Positions 9,074-17,520 of a DNA stretch of 64,000 nucleotides are shown here, one piece after another. The notes under the pieces were generated by a model. That model saw nothing but the letters and a program-made list of their open reading frames with translations. It was not told the DNA's origin and made no database searches. Both the position numbers and the translations under genes were made by a program. Numbering within the stretch: the stretch's first letter is position 1; each line of letters opens with the position of its first letter. This stretch comes from Emticicia oligotrophica DSM 17448 (GTDB lineage Bacteria > Bacteroidota > Bacteroidia > Cytophagales > Spirosomataceae): NCBI RefSeq assembly GCF_000263195.1, contig NC_018748.1, positions 1,612,001 through 1,676,000 of the forward strand. Reading direction: 5' to 3'.

Positions 9074-9083
9074 TAAAAATAAT

Positions 9084-10427
9084 ATGATGAAATATCCCAT
9101 CCATTTACGAGATAGTTTACTGAAAATAGGCCTCATTACGCTTTTTTCATGCCTACTTATCAATCTCGGATATTTCACCCAACGCCAATCATTTGGGCAA
9201 TTAATAGGCTTATATACAGGCCTTTTTGTTTTGTATTATTGTCTTATTTATACTTTCAAAAATGCTCGTGAGACGATCATCACGGGCATTTTTTTTCGAA
9301 TATTACTACTTTTTGCCATACCCGCCTTATCCGATGATTTTTATCGTTTTGTTTGGGATGGTCGCTTGCTCAGTCATGGCTTAAACCCTTATACAACCTT
9401 ACCCGCTGAATTTGTCCAATCTATTGATTTTAAGCCTATTATTGGCGACAAATCTATTTTCGACAAACTCAATTCACCTAATTATTATACCGTTTATCCT
9501 CCGCTCAATCAATTCATTTTTGGCATTTCAGCTTGGCTTTCGCCTAATAATTTATGGTTGAATGTTATATTCCTAAGAGTTTTTATTCTATCTGCCGAAG
9601 TAGGTATTCTTTTAATTATCGCCAAACTTTCTGCTAAAAAAATAAAGCTTTCATCAAATCCCAAAGTCATTGCACTCTATGCATTCAACCCACTCATTAT
9701 TATTGAATTATGCGGCAATTTACATTTCGAGGGCGTTGTGATGTTTTTTGTAGTTTGGGCTTTTTATGTAGGTATTAAAGAGCGGTTTCAGCTCATTATT
9801 AGTGCTTTTTTATTTGCTTGTGCAGTCTGTGTAAAATTACTTCCTTTAATTTTTATTCCACTCATAATTAAGAAAATAGGCTTCAAAAAAGGCATTTGGT
9901 ATGGTGCTTTAGTAGCCACTTTTTGTGGACTTTTCTTCTTACCATTTCTCGATAAAGCACTTATCGAAAAGCTGTTTTCGAGTGTAAATCTATATTTCCA
10001 AAAGTTTGAGTTTAATGCCAGTATTTATTACTTACTGCGTGAAGTTGGCTATTGGATTTGGGGCTATAATATCATCGGATTTCTAGGAAAAACGCTGGCA
10101 TTTATCACATTTTCTAGCATCATACTTATTTCTTGGAAGGTTAAAGATATACATCAGGCAGCTCTATTTATCTTAACACTTTATTTTGCAATGGCTACAA
10201 CCATACACCCTTGGTATGCAACCAATCTTTTGGTAATTGCCATTTTTACCAACTTTCGCTACCCAATACTTTGGTCATATACAGTGTTTTTTAGCTATGC
10301 GGCTTATCAGACAGACCTTTATCAAGAAAATCTTTATTTAGTTATACTTGAATATGTATTGGTTCTTGGAATGATGATTTATGAATTAAAACAAGTTAGA
10401 AACTTGTTCCACGACAAATCTTCGTAA
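9084..10427 (+). CDS. Multi-pass membrane glycosyltransferase (GT-C / mannosyltransferase-like)
   Basis: A 447-residue integral membrane protein with about ten hydrophobic helices. Between the second and third helices it has the acidic loop ALSDDFYRFVWDGRLL, followed by GLNPYTTLP; this D-D/WDGR arrangement is typical of polyprenyl-phosphate-dependent GT-C enzymes such as mannosyltransferases. It would move a sugar from a lipid donor to an extracytoplasmic acceptor; donor and acceptor are unknown. Its 3' end overlaps that of the convergent ypdA-like gene by 32 bases. ATG 9084 or ATG 9087 could start it. Confidence 0.7.
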   Translation: MMKYPIHLRDSLLKIGLITLFSCLLINLGYFTQRQSFGQLIGLYTGLFVLYYCLIYTFKNARETIITGIFFRILLLFAIPALSDDFYRFVWDGRLLSHGLNPYTTLPAEFVQSIDFKPIIGDKSIFDKLNSPNYYTVYPPLNQFIFGISAWLSPNNLWLNVIFLRVFILSAEVGILLIIAKLSAKKIKLSSNPKVIALYAFNPLIIIELCGNLHFEGVVMFFVVWAFYVGIKERFQLIISAFLFACAVCVKLLPLIFIPLIIKKIGFKKGIWYGALVATFCGLFFLPFLDKALIEKLFSSVNLYFQKFEFNASIYYLLREVGYWIWGYNIIGFLGKTLAFITFSSIILISWKVKDIHQAALFILTLYFAMATTIHPWYATNLLVIAIFTNFRYPILWSYTVFFSYAAYQTDLYQENLYLVILEYVLVLGMMIYELKQVRNLFHDKSS

Positions 10428-11376
10428 TAATCCTTTCGGCATGCACTCTCGAATTTTCGATAAACAAGCTATGCGTATTCATTCCTCCACAGATAACTCC
10501 AGCTAAATATACATTAGGTAAATTGGTTTCCATACTTGTTTCATCATACTGAGGCTTCATAATTTCATCGGCTGAAAGATTGATACCTACTTTCTTCAAA
10601 AAACCTAAATTAGGTTGATACCCTGTCATCGAAATTACCCAATCATTTTCTACACTTACCAAGCCTTCTGGCGTTTTTATAACGACTGTATCTTCTGTGA
10701 TTTCGGCAATTTCTGAATTAAAATAGGCTTTAATCGAACCTTCTTTGATTCGGTTTTCTATGTCGGGCTTTGCCCAATATTTCACGCGTTCGCCTACTCC
10801 TTCGCCACGAATCACCATGGTAACTTCGGCACCTTTCCGCCAAGTTTCAAGTGCGGCATCAACCGCCGAATTATTCGCACCTACTACCAAAACCTTTTGG
10901 AAAGCATAAAAATGTGGGTCTTTATAATAGTGCGTTACTTTAGGCAAATGTTCGCCTTTTACTCCCAACATGTGCGGAATATCATAAAACCCCGAGGCAA
11001 TAACCACGTGCTTACCTTCATAGTTGTGTTTCTTTGTTTTTATCTGATAGACTTCATCTGCTTTTACTACCTCTAAAACTTCTTCAAAAAGCTTTACATT
11101 GAGTTTTCTATGAATAGCCACTCTTCTGTAGTATTCAAGAGCTTCGCTGCGAGTTGGTTTGGCATTATTCGATACAAATGGCACATCGCCAATCTCAAGC
11201 CTTTCAGAAGTACTGAAGAAAGTCATGTTGGCAGGATAATTATATAGTGAATTTACTAAACATCCTTTTTCTAAAATCACATAACTTAAGCCCGCTTTTT
11301 GAGCTTCAATTCCACAAGCTAGGCCAATTGGCCCACCACCAATAATTACTACTTCGTATTTAGCAGAATCCATCAT
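10396..11376 (-). CDS. ypdA: YpdA-family putative bacillithiol disulfide reductase
   Basis: A FAD/NAD(P)H-dependent oxidoreductase of 326 residues. It has the FAD-binding IIGGGPIGLACGIEA near the N-terminus, a second dinucleotide site (VVGANNSAVDAALETWRKG) and the C-terminal VYLAGVICGG FAD contact. These features match YpdA/Bdr, which reduces oxidised bacillithiol (BSSB) in Firmicutes and is widespread in Bacteroidota that make bacillithiol. There is no CxxC redox pair, as expected for YpdA and unlike thioredoxin reductase. The gene overlaps the convergent glycosyltransferase gene at its 3' end. Confidence 0.85.
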   Translation of the reverse strand: MMDSAKYEVVIIGGGPIGLACGIEAQKAGLSYVILEKGCLVNSLYNYPANMTFFSTSERLEIGDVPFVSNNAKPTRSEALEYYRRVAIHRKLNVKLFEEVLEVVKADEVYQIKTKKHNYEGKHVVIASGFYDIPHMLGVKGEHLPKVTHYYKDPHFYAFQKVLVVGANNSAVDAALETWRKGAEVTMVIRGEGVGERVKYWAKPDIENRIKEGSIKAYFNSEIAEITEDTVVIKTPEGLVSVENDWVISMTGYQPNLGFLKKVGINLSADEIMKPQYDETSMETNLPNVYLAGVICGGMNTHSLFIENSRVHAERIITKICRGTSF

Positions 11377-11460
11377 TAAAAATAAAATCTATAATCTCTT
11401 TGGTCTATTTTAAAACAACAAAGTTTTCATTAAAATTCGTTCTTTTTACTAAAACTATGC

Positions 11461-11468
11461 TAATTTTG
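11461..11468 (+). promoter_or_regulatory. -7 element TAATTTTG
   Basis: Exact TAnnTTTG match 65 bases upstream of the exported protein that starts at 11533. Confidence 0.45.
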
Positions 11469-11532
11469 AAGATAGTTTCGTTAATCGAAAACAATTAGCC
11501 CAATTAAGGTTTTGAATTTGTATCAACTATTT

Positions 11533-12576
11533 ATGAGATTATTTTTTGTATTGGTTTTGAGTACCGTCGGATTGTGGGCATCAGCACAAGAAATAAATTA
11601 CGTAAAAGCCTATCACCCAATCATAAACAAAGCCGAATTGGCCATTATTGATGGCAAATACAAAGATGCATTCGAAAATTATGAAAAAGCATTTGCAACT
11701 GTTCCGCGTGCTTTCATGAAAGACTATTTCAATGCGGCCGTTTGTGCAACCTACTTGGGCGATGCAACCAATACCTACAAATATTTGCTCGAAGTAGCCA
11801 ACAAAGGCATAAGTCTTGATTTTATTAAAGATGAAGCTGCCTTTACAAGCATTCAGCAAGACCCTAATTGGAGAAACTTTGAGAAAAGCTTTTTGGCAAA
11901 AAAACGTGAGTTCGACCAGAAAATAAATCGAAGTTTACAAGATAAATTAGCTAAAATTGTTGAGCGAGACAAGTCATATCGCGTTCGTGATGCCCAAGCT
12001 TTTGCCGATAGTATCGTGAAAATAGACCGTCAAAATGCCACCGAGCTTGACTATATTTTTGATAAATATGGATTTCCAGGTGAAGACCAAATCGGCTGTG
12101 GAGAAGGTGGAATGCCAATCATTCAGTATCCATTCTACACTGTCATCCGCCGACAAACATCTGATAATCAAACCATTAATTTCTCAAATCATTTGCTCAA
12201 TGCCGCCCAAGGTGGACGTATAACACCTCATTCCGCTTCGCATATCATGGCCACAATTAACGGCAATGATATATTTTTGGCTAGGCATGTATTTAAAATC
12301 ATGAGCGACGAACCCGAAATGATACAAGGAAAAGCGTTTTCCGCTAAATTAAATAAGTGGGTTTTTCGACAAATAGATGCCGCAGATGAACAAAGAATCA
12401 ATGAAATGCGTTTGCAAAATGGAATGGAGACATTGGCAGATTATAGAAAAAAGATAATTTTTTCGCTTAAAGATAACCGATTTTTGTTTCCGTATCGTTC
12501 GTATGTAGGAATTTGGTCAGTTAATAAGCCCAATATCGCTGCTGATTATTTAGAAGGTACAGCAATTTTGGAGTAA
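11533..12576 (+). CDS. Exported protein of unknown function, DUF6624-like
   Basis: A 347-residue protein with a Sec signal peptide (MRLFFVLVL...ASAQ). Residues about 20-110 look like helical TPR-type repeats (AELAIIDGKYKDAFENYEKAF). The middle region (ATELDYIFDKYGFPGEDQIG...) recalls DUF6624, a family of unknown function in Bacteroidota; I am not certain of that match. The ATG at 11533 is chosen over a TTG at 11512 because the signal peptide begins there. It probably acts in the periplasm. Confidence 0.65.
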   Translation: MRLFFVLVLSTVGLWASAQEINYVKAYHPIINKAELAIIDGKYKDAFENYEKAFATVPRAFMKDYFNAAVCATYLGDATNTYKYLLEVANKGISLDFIKDEAAFTSIQQDPNWRNFEKSFLAKKREFDQKINRSLQDKLAKIVERDKSYRVRDAQAFADSIVKIDRQNATELDYIFDKYGFPGEDQIGCGEGGMPIIQYPFYTVIRRQTSDNQTINFSNHLLNAAQGGRITPHSASHIMATINGNDIFLARHVFKIMSDEPEMIQGKAFSAKLNKWVFRQIDAADEQRINEMRLQNGMETLADYRKKIIFSLKDNRFLFPYRSYVGIWSVNKPNIAADYLEGTAILE

Positions 12577-12724
12577 ATTTTAGTAAAGTATCTATAGTTT
12601 TTTAATAATTTCATAAAAAAACAGGTTTTAATAAAGTCGAAGTTCGGATAATTGCTAAGAAAAAAATCAAGCTTTTTGTCTTAAAAATCGACTTTTCAGA
12701 ATCAAAACAAATCAACGTCAACTA

Positions 12725-14059
12725 ATGGCAATTTTAACAATGATTGGTCAGCTTTTGCTGGCATTAACTATTTTAGTCGGATTACACGAGTTTGGGCATT
12801 TTATTTTCGCCCGCATTTTCGGAATTAGAGTTAATAAATTTTACATATTCTTCGATTTCCTTTTTCCATTACCCAATGTGCTCAATTTTGCACTCTGGAA
12901 AAAGAAAAAAGGTGATACTGAATACGGCTTAGGTTGGTTTCCACTTGGTGGCTATGTAGATATTGCGGGTATGATTGATGAAACCAAAGATTCTTCGCAG
13001 CTTTCGGCTGTTCCTGAACCTTATGAATTTCGTTCGAAACCAGCTTGGCAACGTCTTTTTGTTATGCTTGGTGGTATTATTGTAAACATCATTTTAGGTA
13101 TATTAATCTTCTGGGGTGTAAAATACTACTGGGGAGAAGAATATTATTCAAAAGCAGAAGTGAACAAATTAGGCTACTATGCTCACCCATTAGCCCAAGA
13201 AATTGGACTTAAAACAGGCGATAAAATCTTGAAAGTTAACGGTCAGGATTATGAAAGTTCAGGAGATGTTCGTGCGGCATTAATGCAAGAAAACACCAAT
13301 TTCACGATTGAACGCAATGGTGAAATCAAAGAGATTCCTGTACCAAACGATTTGATTGACAAAGTAGCCAGCAAAATTCCATTCATGGAGCCAATTTATC
13401 CATTTAAAGTGGGCGAAATTGCTAAAGGAATGCCAGCCGAAGCTGCAGGGTTGAAAGCAGGTGATAAAATCTTGAAAATTGACACCATCACAACGGTTTG
13501 CTTCCAAGATTTTCAAGCAACTTTAAAGAAATTCGCTGGTAAAAAAGTAAACTTAAGCGTTGAAAGAGCAGGAAAAACATTACAAATTTCACCAGAAGTA
13601 ACCAAAGAAGGTACGATTGGTTTTACTTCGGAATTTACATTAATATCTAGCAAACGCACACTGACATTTGGTGAATCATTTATTACAGGTGCGAAAGATG
13701 CCTTATCGGTTATTCCAAACCAAATCCAAGGTTTTGGCCGCATCTTTAAAGGACATATTTCAGCAGGAAATGCTGTAAGCGGCCCAGTTGGTTTAGCACA
13801 AATGTATGGCAAATCGTGGGACTGGGAAAGATTTTGGGGCTTAACTGGCTTATTATCAATGGGCTTAGCATTTATGAATGCTTTACCAATTCCAGCACTT
13901 GATGGTGGCCATGTTTTGGTTTTACTTTATGAAATGATTACACGCCGCAAACCATCAGAGAAATTTATGGAACGTACCCAACAAATTGGTACTTTCATCC
14001 TTCTCACTTTGATGATTCTTGTGTTGTTCAATGATACATTCAAGGCTTTGTTTAAGTAA
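12725..14059 (+). CDS. rseP: RIP site-2 metalloprotease RseP
   Basis: Intramembrane zinc protease that cuts membrane-bound regulators such as anti-sigma factors and clears leftover signal peptides. The 444-residue protein has HEFGH (residues 21-25) in the first helix, two tandem PDZ domains (about 160-310) and the second active-site motif N-A-L-P-I-P-A-L-D-G-G-H near residue 395, whose Asp is the third zinc ligand. The gene is followed after 3 bases by a DUF6702 gene, so they form an operon. Confidence 0.94.
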   Translation: MAILTMIGQLLLALTILVGLHEFGHFIFARIFGIRVNKFYIFFDFLFPLPNVLNFALWKKKKGDTEYGLGWFPLGGYVDIAGMIDETKDSSQLSAVPEPYEFRSKPAWQRLFVMLGGIIVNIILGILIFWGVKYYWGEEYYSKAEVNKLGYYAHPLAQEIGLKTGDKILKVNGQDYESSGDVRAALMQENTNFTIERNGEIKEIPVPNDLIDKVASKIPFMEPIYPFKVGEIAKGMPAEAAGLKAGDKILKIDTITTVCFQDFQATLKKFAGKKVNLSVERAGKTLQISPEVTKEGTIGFTSEFTLISSKRTLTFGESFITGAKDALSVIPNQIQGFGRIFKGHISAGNAVSGPVGLAQMYGKSWDWERFWGLTGLLSMGLAFMNALPIPALDGGHVLVLLYEMITRRKPSEKFMERTQQIGTFILLTLMILVLFNDTFKALFK

Positions 14060-14062
14060 GAA

Positions 14063-14605
14063 ATGATTAAGATTTTAATTGCTTTTTTAGGGCTAACGAT
14101 ATTTAATCCAGCCACAATTTTTATTGATAGATCGGCTGACCACTCTATTAGTAGAAAAACTAAAATCGTTCATGCCTTTCATACTTCGTTGACAGAAATT
14201 CAATACAATCCTAAAGAAAAATCTTTGGAGATTAGTATTCGTATGTTTACCGATGATTTAGAGACTGCTCTTACGAAAGCCAATAATGGGCAAAAAGTAA
14301 TGATTGGTGGAAAAAATGATAATAGTGATGCAATTTTGAGTAAATACGTTCAGCAACATTTTATGATTGTTACGCCCCAAAAACAAAAAAAGGCGATGTC
14401 GATTTTAGGTAAGGAAATGGAAGGTGATGCGACTTGGGTTTATGTAGAAATTCCGAATAGCCCTGATTTTAAGGGTAATATCATCTACAATAGCATAATG
14501 CAAGAGCTTTTCGATGACCAAACCAATATCGTAAACTTCATTCAACCTAGCGGTAAGAAGACTTACGTATTCAATGCTAAAATCAAAACCGCAGAAATTG
14601 ACTAA
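14063..14605 (+). CDS. DUF6702 family exported protein
   Basis: A 180-residue protein with an N-terminal signal-like segment, then HAFHTSLTEIQYNPKEKSLEISIRMFTDDLE, the hallmark start of DUF6702. The family is common in Bacteroidota and has no established function; members often sit next to rseP or M1-type peptidases. Three bases separate it from rseP, which suggests co-translation and a shared role at the envelope (inference). Confidence 0.8.
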   Translation: MIKILIAFLGLTIFNPATIFIDRSADHSISRKTKIVHAFHTSLTEIQYNPKEKSLEISIRMFTDDLETALTKANNGQKVMIGGKNDNSDAILSKYVQQHFMIVTPQKQKKAMSILGKEMEGDATWVYVEIPNSPDFKGNIIYNSIMQELFDDQTNIVNFIQPSGKKTYVFNAKIKTAEID

Positions 14606-14652
14606 AATCATAGTTTTTTAAGAAAATAGTTTTTGCTCAATAAAAAAACTTT

Positions 14653-14678
14653 AAAACAGTATGCCTGCATACTGTTTT
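14653..14678. promoter_or_regulatory. Palindrome before the marR-type gene (operator or terminator)
   Basis: 11-bp arms AAAACAGTATG/CATACTGTTTT around CCTG, followed by more T. It ends 5 bases before a TACTTTTG -7 element, where a MarR dimer could block the promoter. It can equally be read as a Rho-independent terminator of the rseP operon; both roles are possible. Confidence 0.55.
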
Positions 14679-14683
14679 TTTGT

Positions 14684-14691
14684 TACTTTTG
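14684..14691 (+). promoter_or_regulatory. -7 element TACTTTTG of the marR-type gene
   Basis: Exact TAnnTTTG match 33 bases before the ATG at 14717 and just downstream of the palindrome at 14653-14678. Confidence 0.55.
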
Positions 14692-14716
14692 TATAGATTC
14701 GAAGCAAAAAACACCA

Positions 14717-15187
14717 ATGAAGAAGGAAAAAACAGTTGATTTTTACATAAAATGGGCTTGGCACTCTATTTCGCGTATGTATAATGCGTATGCTAACCCC
14801 AACGATATGACCATGGCAATTGGCTATGTGTTGCTCAATATCGACTCTGAAAAAGGTACTCCTGCTACAAAAATTGGACCTTCGATTGGAATGGAGCCAC
14901 GAAGCCTTACTCGTATGCTCAAAACACTGGAAGAAAAAGGTTGGATTTACCGAGAAATAGACCCCGATGATAAGCGTTTTGTGAGAGTTTTCTTAACTGA
15001 AGAGGGAAGAAAAAAGCGTAGTTTTTCTCGTGAAGGCGTAATTATTTTCAATAAAATGATTCAAGAACAAATTCCTGCTGAAAAATTGTCGGTATTTTTC
15101 GAAGTCATTAAAGAAATCAATCGCTTGGTAGATGAACAAAATAGTAAAGCGAAAGAAGGGCTAATTTTAGAAAATGATATTATTTAA
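14717..15187 (+). CDS. MarR-family transcriptional regulator
   Basis: A 156-residue winged-helix repressor. The DNA-binding core reads TPATKIGPSIGMEPRSLTRMLKTLEEKGWIYREIDPDDKRFVRVFLTEEG, with the D-x-R-D/K-K-R wing typical of MarR proteins. Start: the ATG at 14717 was preferred to a TTG-initiated frame from 14633, which would run through the palindrome and promoter. The palindrome just upstream suggests autorepression (inference). In related bacteria similar regulators sit beside fatty-acid or efflux genes; here the next gene is an outer-membrane-like protein. Confidence 0.88.
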   Translation: MKKEKTVDFYIKWAWHSISRMYNAYANPNDMTMAIGYVLLNIDSEKGTPATKIGPSIGMEPRSLTRMLKTLEEKGWIYREIDPDDKRFVRVFLTEEGRKKRSFSREGVIIFNKMIQEQIPAEKLSVFFEVIKEINRLVDEQNSKAKEGLILENDII

Positions 15188-15200
15188 TCGGCTTTCTTGT

Positions 15201-15208
15201 TAGTTTTG
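15201..15208 (+). promoter_or_regulatory. -7 element TAGTTTTG
   Basis: Exact TAnnTTTG match 22 bases before the ATG at 15230. Confidence 0.45.
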
Positions 15209-15229
15209 TATCATGATAACCCCTCTAGC

Positions 15230-15694
15230 ATGCTGAAAAAACTACTATTAATTACTTTATTTGCTGCCACTGCCCATTTTTCTCAGGCCCAAACTTTTAC
15301 ATATTACCCATTCAACTCTGTATTTTCTGTAGCCTCAAACCCCGATAAACCATTCTGGGCTGATTTTCGCTTTCAGATGAACTCTTATTTTTCATCATTG
15401 AGCACCGAAGTTACCCCAATGTTTAACGTAAGCAAAGGCGAACGAGCTAAGTTTTATATAGGAGCCGGCGTAAAGGCAAACTTTTTGAATTATTTAAACC
15501 CCGATGCTTCGAAACAAAAGCCATTAGAAGGTTATAGTCTTAATTTTGGTGTTCGAACCTACCCTATTCAACAATTACCAGGGCTTCAAGTGGTTTTCGA
15601 ACTTTCTCCTTATGCCAATAGCAACTTTGACTTAGGAGTATTTAGGGCAAATTTAGGCTTTGGATATAATTTATCTAAGAAACGCAAAAAATAA
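15230..15694 (+). CDS. Small outer-membrane beta-barrel-like protein, unknown function
   Basis: A 154-residue exported protein. From the ATG at 15230 it has a clear Sec signal (MLKKLLLITLFAATAHFSQAQ) followed by alternating hydrophobic beta-strand stretches (FYIGAGVKANFLNYL, GYSLNFGVRTYPI, LQVVFELSPYAN, FRANLGFGYNLS), as in small outer-membrane barrels. No named family is recognised. It follows the marR-type gene but has its own promoter-like element. Confidence 0.6.
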   Translation: MLKKLLLITLFAATAHFSQAQTFTYYPFNSVFSVASNPDKPFWADFRFQMNSYFSSLSTEVTPMFNVSKGERAKFYIGAGVKANFLNYLNPDASKQKPLEGYSLNFGVRTYPIQQLPGLQVVFELSPYANSNFDLGVFRANLGFGYNLSKKRKK

Positions 15695-15702
15695 CATAAA
15701 CA

Positions 15703-15730
15703 AAAGGCGAGGATTTGAACCCTCGCCTTT
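15703..15730. terminator. Bidirectional terminator
   Basis: 10-bp arms AAAGGCGAGG/CCTCGCCTTT around an 8-base loop, between convergent genes. On the minus strand the loop and inner stem read like a tRNA T-arm (G-TTCAAAT-C). Confidence 0.7.
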
Positions 15731-15736
15731 ATTATT

Positions 15737-17404
15737 TTAAATCTTTTTATCCTTTTCCAATTTTTCGGCTTTTACAAATTGCTTAATTGCAGTCTGGAAG
15801 AGCGGGTCTTGGCTATAAATAATTTGGTAATACTCATTATTTAATCCATTCTTCATATTTCGCTGCCAAACATGGCGAGCAATATTGGCCTTTATTTGCA
15901 ACTTGATAAACTCTTTTGAGCGAGCATATTCAGAAGCATTGAATTTTACTTCGGCGTTTACTGCCATTTTCTTTACTTCTTCAAGCATGACATCACTAAT
16001 AACAAAATCTTTCAAGAAAGCAGTAAATGCTTGCTTTTCTAGTGTTTTTCTATTGGTATTTGCATAATTAAGGGCATATTCACGCAGGATATTTTTACCA
16101 TAAAGTTCGAGTAAATACTTGGTAATATGGCTGGTATCTCTCGGCACAAAAATATCGGGTGTTACACCGCCACCACCATACACAACTCTACCACCTTTGG
16201 TTTTAAATCGCATTTTAGGGTTATTTTTGATACTATCGGCTATAAAATATTCACCCGATTTTCCACGCTCATCGAGTTCGTGTTCATAATTTTCTAAATG
16301 CCCTTTTTCGTATGGTTTCTGAATGCTTCGTCCACTAGGAATATAATATCGAGAGATTGTAAGGCGAAGCTCCGAACCATCTGAAAGTTGAATAGGCTGT
16401 TGCACTAAACCTTTTCCGAATGTTCGTCGGCCAACAATCAAAGCACGGTCATAATCTTGTAATGAACCTGAAACGATTTCAGAGGCAGAGGCACTTCCTT
16501 CATCAACCATCACCACAATGGCTCCTTTCTCAAACATGCCATCATTACCAGCATAGGTTTTTCTATTATTCCGAGAATCCTTGCCATCTGTATAAACAAT
16601 CACATCTTTTCCACCAACCAGTTCATCAACAATATCGGTTGCTCTATCCATATAACCACCTGGATTTCCTCTCAAATCAAGCAATAATTGTTTCATTCCT
16701 TGCTTTTTGAGGTCGGTCATATGTTGCTTAAATTCATCGTAAGTAGTTTCTGTAAAACGATTAATTTTAATATAAGCCGTTTTCTTATCCTCCATTAAAT
16801 ATGCTGCATCGACCGAATATTGTGGGATTTTATCTCTTACTACCGTAAATTTTAGTAAATCTTTAAATCCACGGCGTTTCACTTCGAGTTTTACTTCAGT
16901 ACCTCGCTTCCCTCGCAGATTAGCAAAAATATTAGCACTACTAGCATCTTTTCCTGTCAATTTATTTCCATTTGCTTTAATGATAGCATCTCCACTTTGA
17001 ATACCTACTGTTTCTGATGGCCCCCCTGTGAGTGGCGTAACGACATAAAGTGTGTCATTGAAAACATTAAATTCGATACCAATACCATCAAATCCACTTT
17101 CAAGCTGCGATCGAGCAATATCAGCTTCTTGGGGTGGGAAATAATACGTATGAGGGTCGAGTTTTTCGAGCATTTTCGTAATCGAATAATCAACCAGTGA
17201 ATCAGTGTTTACACTATCTACATAACTTCGATTGATGTAAGTCAGAATCTCTTTGAATTTATTTGAACTACGAGAAATATCTCCACCTACCCTACGTCCA
17301 CCAAAAAAAGTTGCTCCAATCAGAATGCCAACCACCAATGTTGTTGCAACGACAATTGGTGTACGAATTGTTGATTGACTATTTTGAATTTTCTTTTCTT
17401 CCAC
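15737..17404 (-). CDS. S41 family C-terminal processing protease (CtpA-like)
   Basis: A periplasmic serine protease of 555 residues, anchored by an N-terminal helix (about 17-35). Order: helix, tail-specific-protease N-domain, PDZ domain (about 110-190, GIGIEFNVFND...), then the S41 catalytic domain with LLDLRGNPGG, the nucleophile segment DEGSASASEIVSG and the general-base lysine in RTFGKGLVQ. It trims or degrades envelope proteins and tends to affect cell-wall hydrolases. The C-terminal roughly 130 residues form an additional helical region common in Bacteroidota CTPs. Confidence 0.9.
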   Translation of the reverse strand: MEEKKIQNSQSTIRTPIVVATTLVVGILIGATFFGGRRVGGDISRSSNKFKEILTYINRSYVDSVNTDSLVDYSITKMLEKLDPHTYYFPPQEADIARSQLESGFDGIGIEFNVFNDTLYVVTPLTGGPSETVGIQSGDAIIKANGNKLTGKDASSANIFANLRGKRGTEVKLEVKRRGFKDLLKFTVVRDKIPQYSVDAAYLMEDKKTAYIKINRFTETTYDEFKQHMTDLKKQGMKQLLLDLRGNPGGYMDRATDIVDELVGGKDVIVYTDGKDSRNNRKTYAGNDGMFEKGAIVVMVDEGSASASEIVSGSLQDYDRALIVGRRTFGKGLVQQPIQLSDGSELRLTISRYYIPSGRSIQKPYEKGHLENYEHELDERGKSGEYFIADSIKNNPKMRFKTKGGRVVYGGGGVTPDIFVPRDTSHITKYLLELYGKNILREYALNYANTNRKTLEKQAFTAFLKDFVISDVMLEEVKKMAVNAEVKFNASEYARSKEFIKLQIKANIARHVWQRNMKNGLNNEYYQIIYSQDPLFQTAIKQFVKAEKLEKDKKI

Positions 17405-17520
17405 TTTTCTACTTTCGATTTTATAATTTAGTTTGTACTTTTAGAAACAGATTCTGATGTAAATAAATTACACAAAACTGCATAAATATTCTTAAAATTC
17501 ACCCCTAATTTACTAAAGAA

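Noticed and set aside
15703-15730. tRNA gene
   Set aside because: Only a T-arm-like hairpin is present; no acceptor, D-arm or anticodon arm can be built around it.
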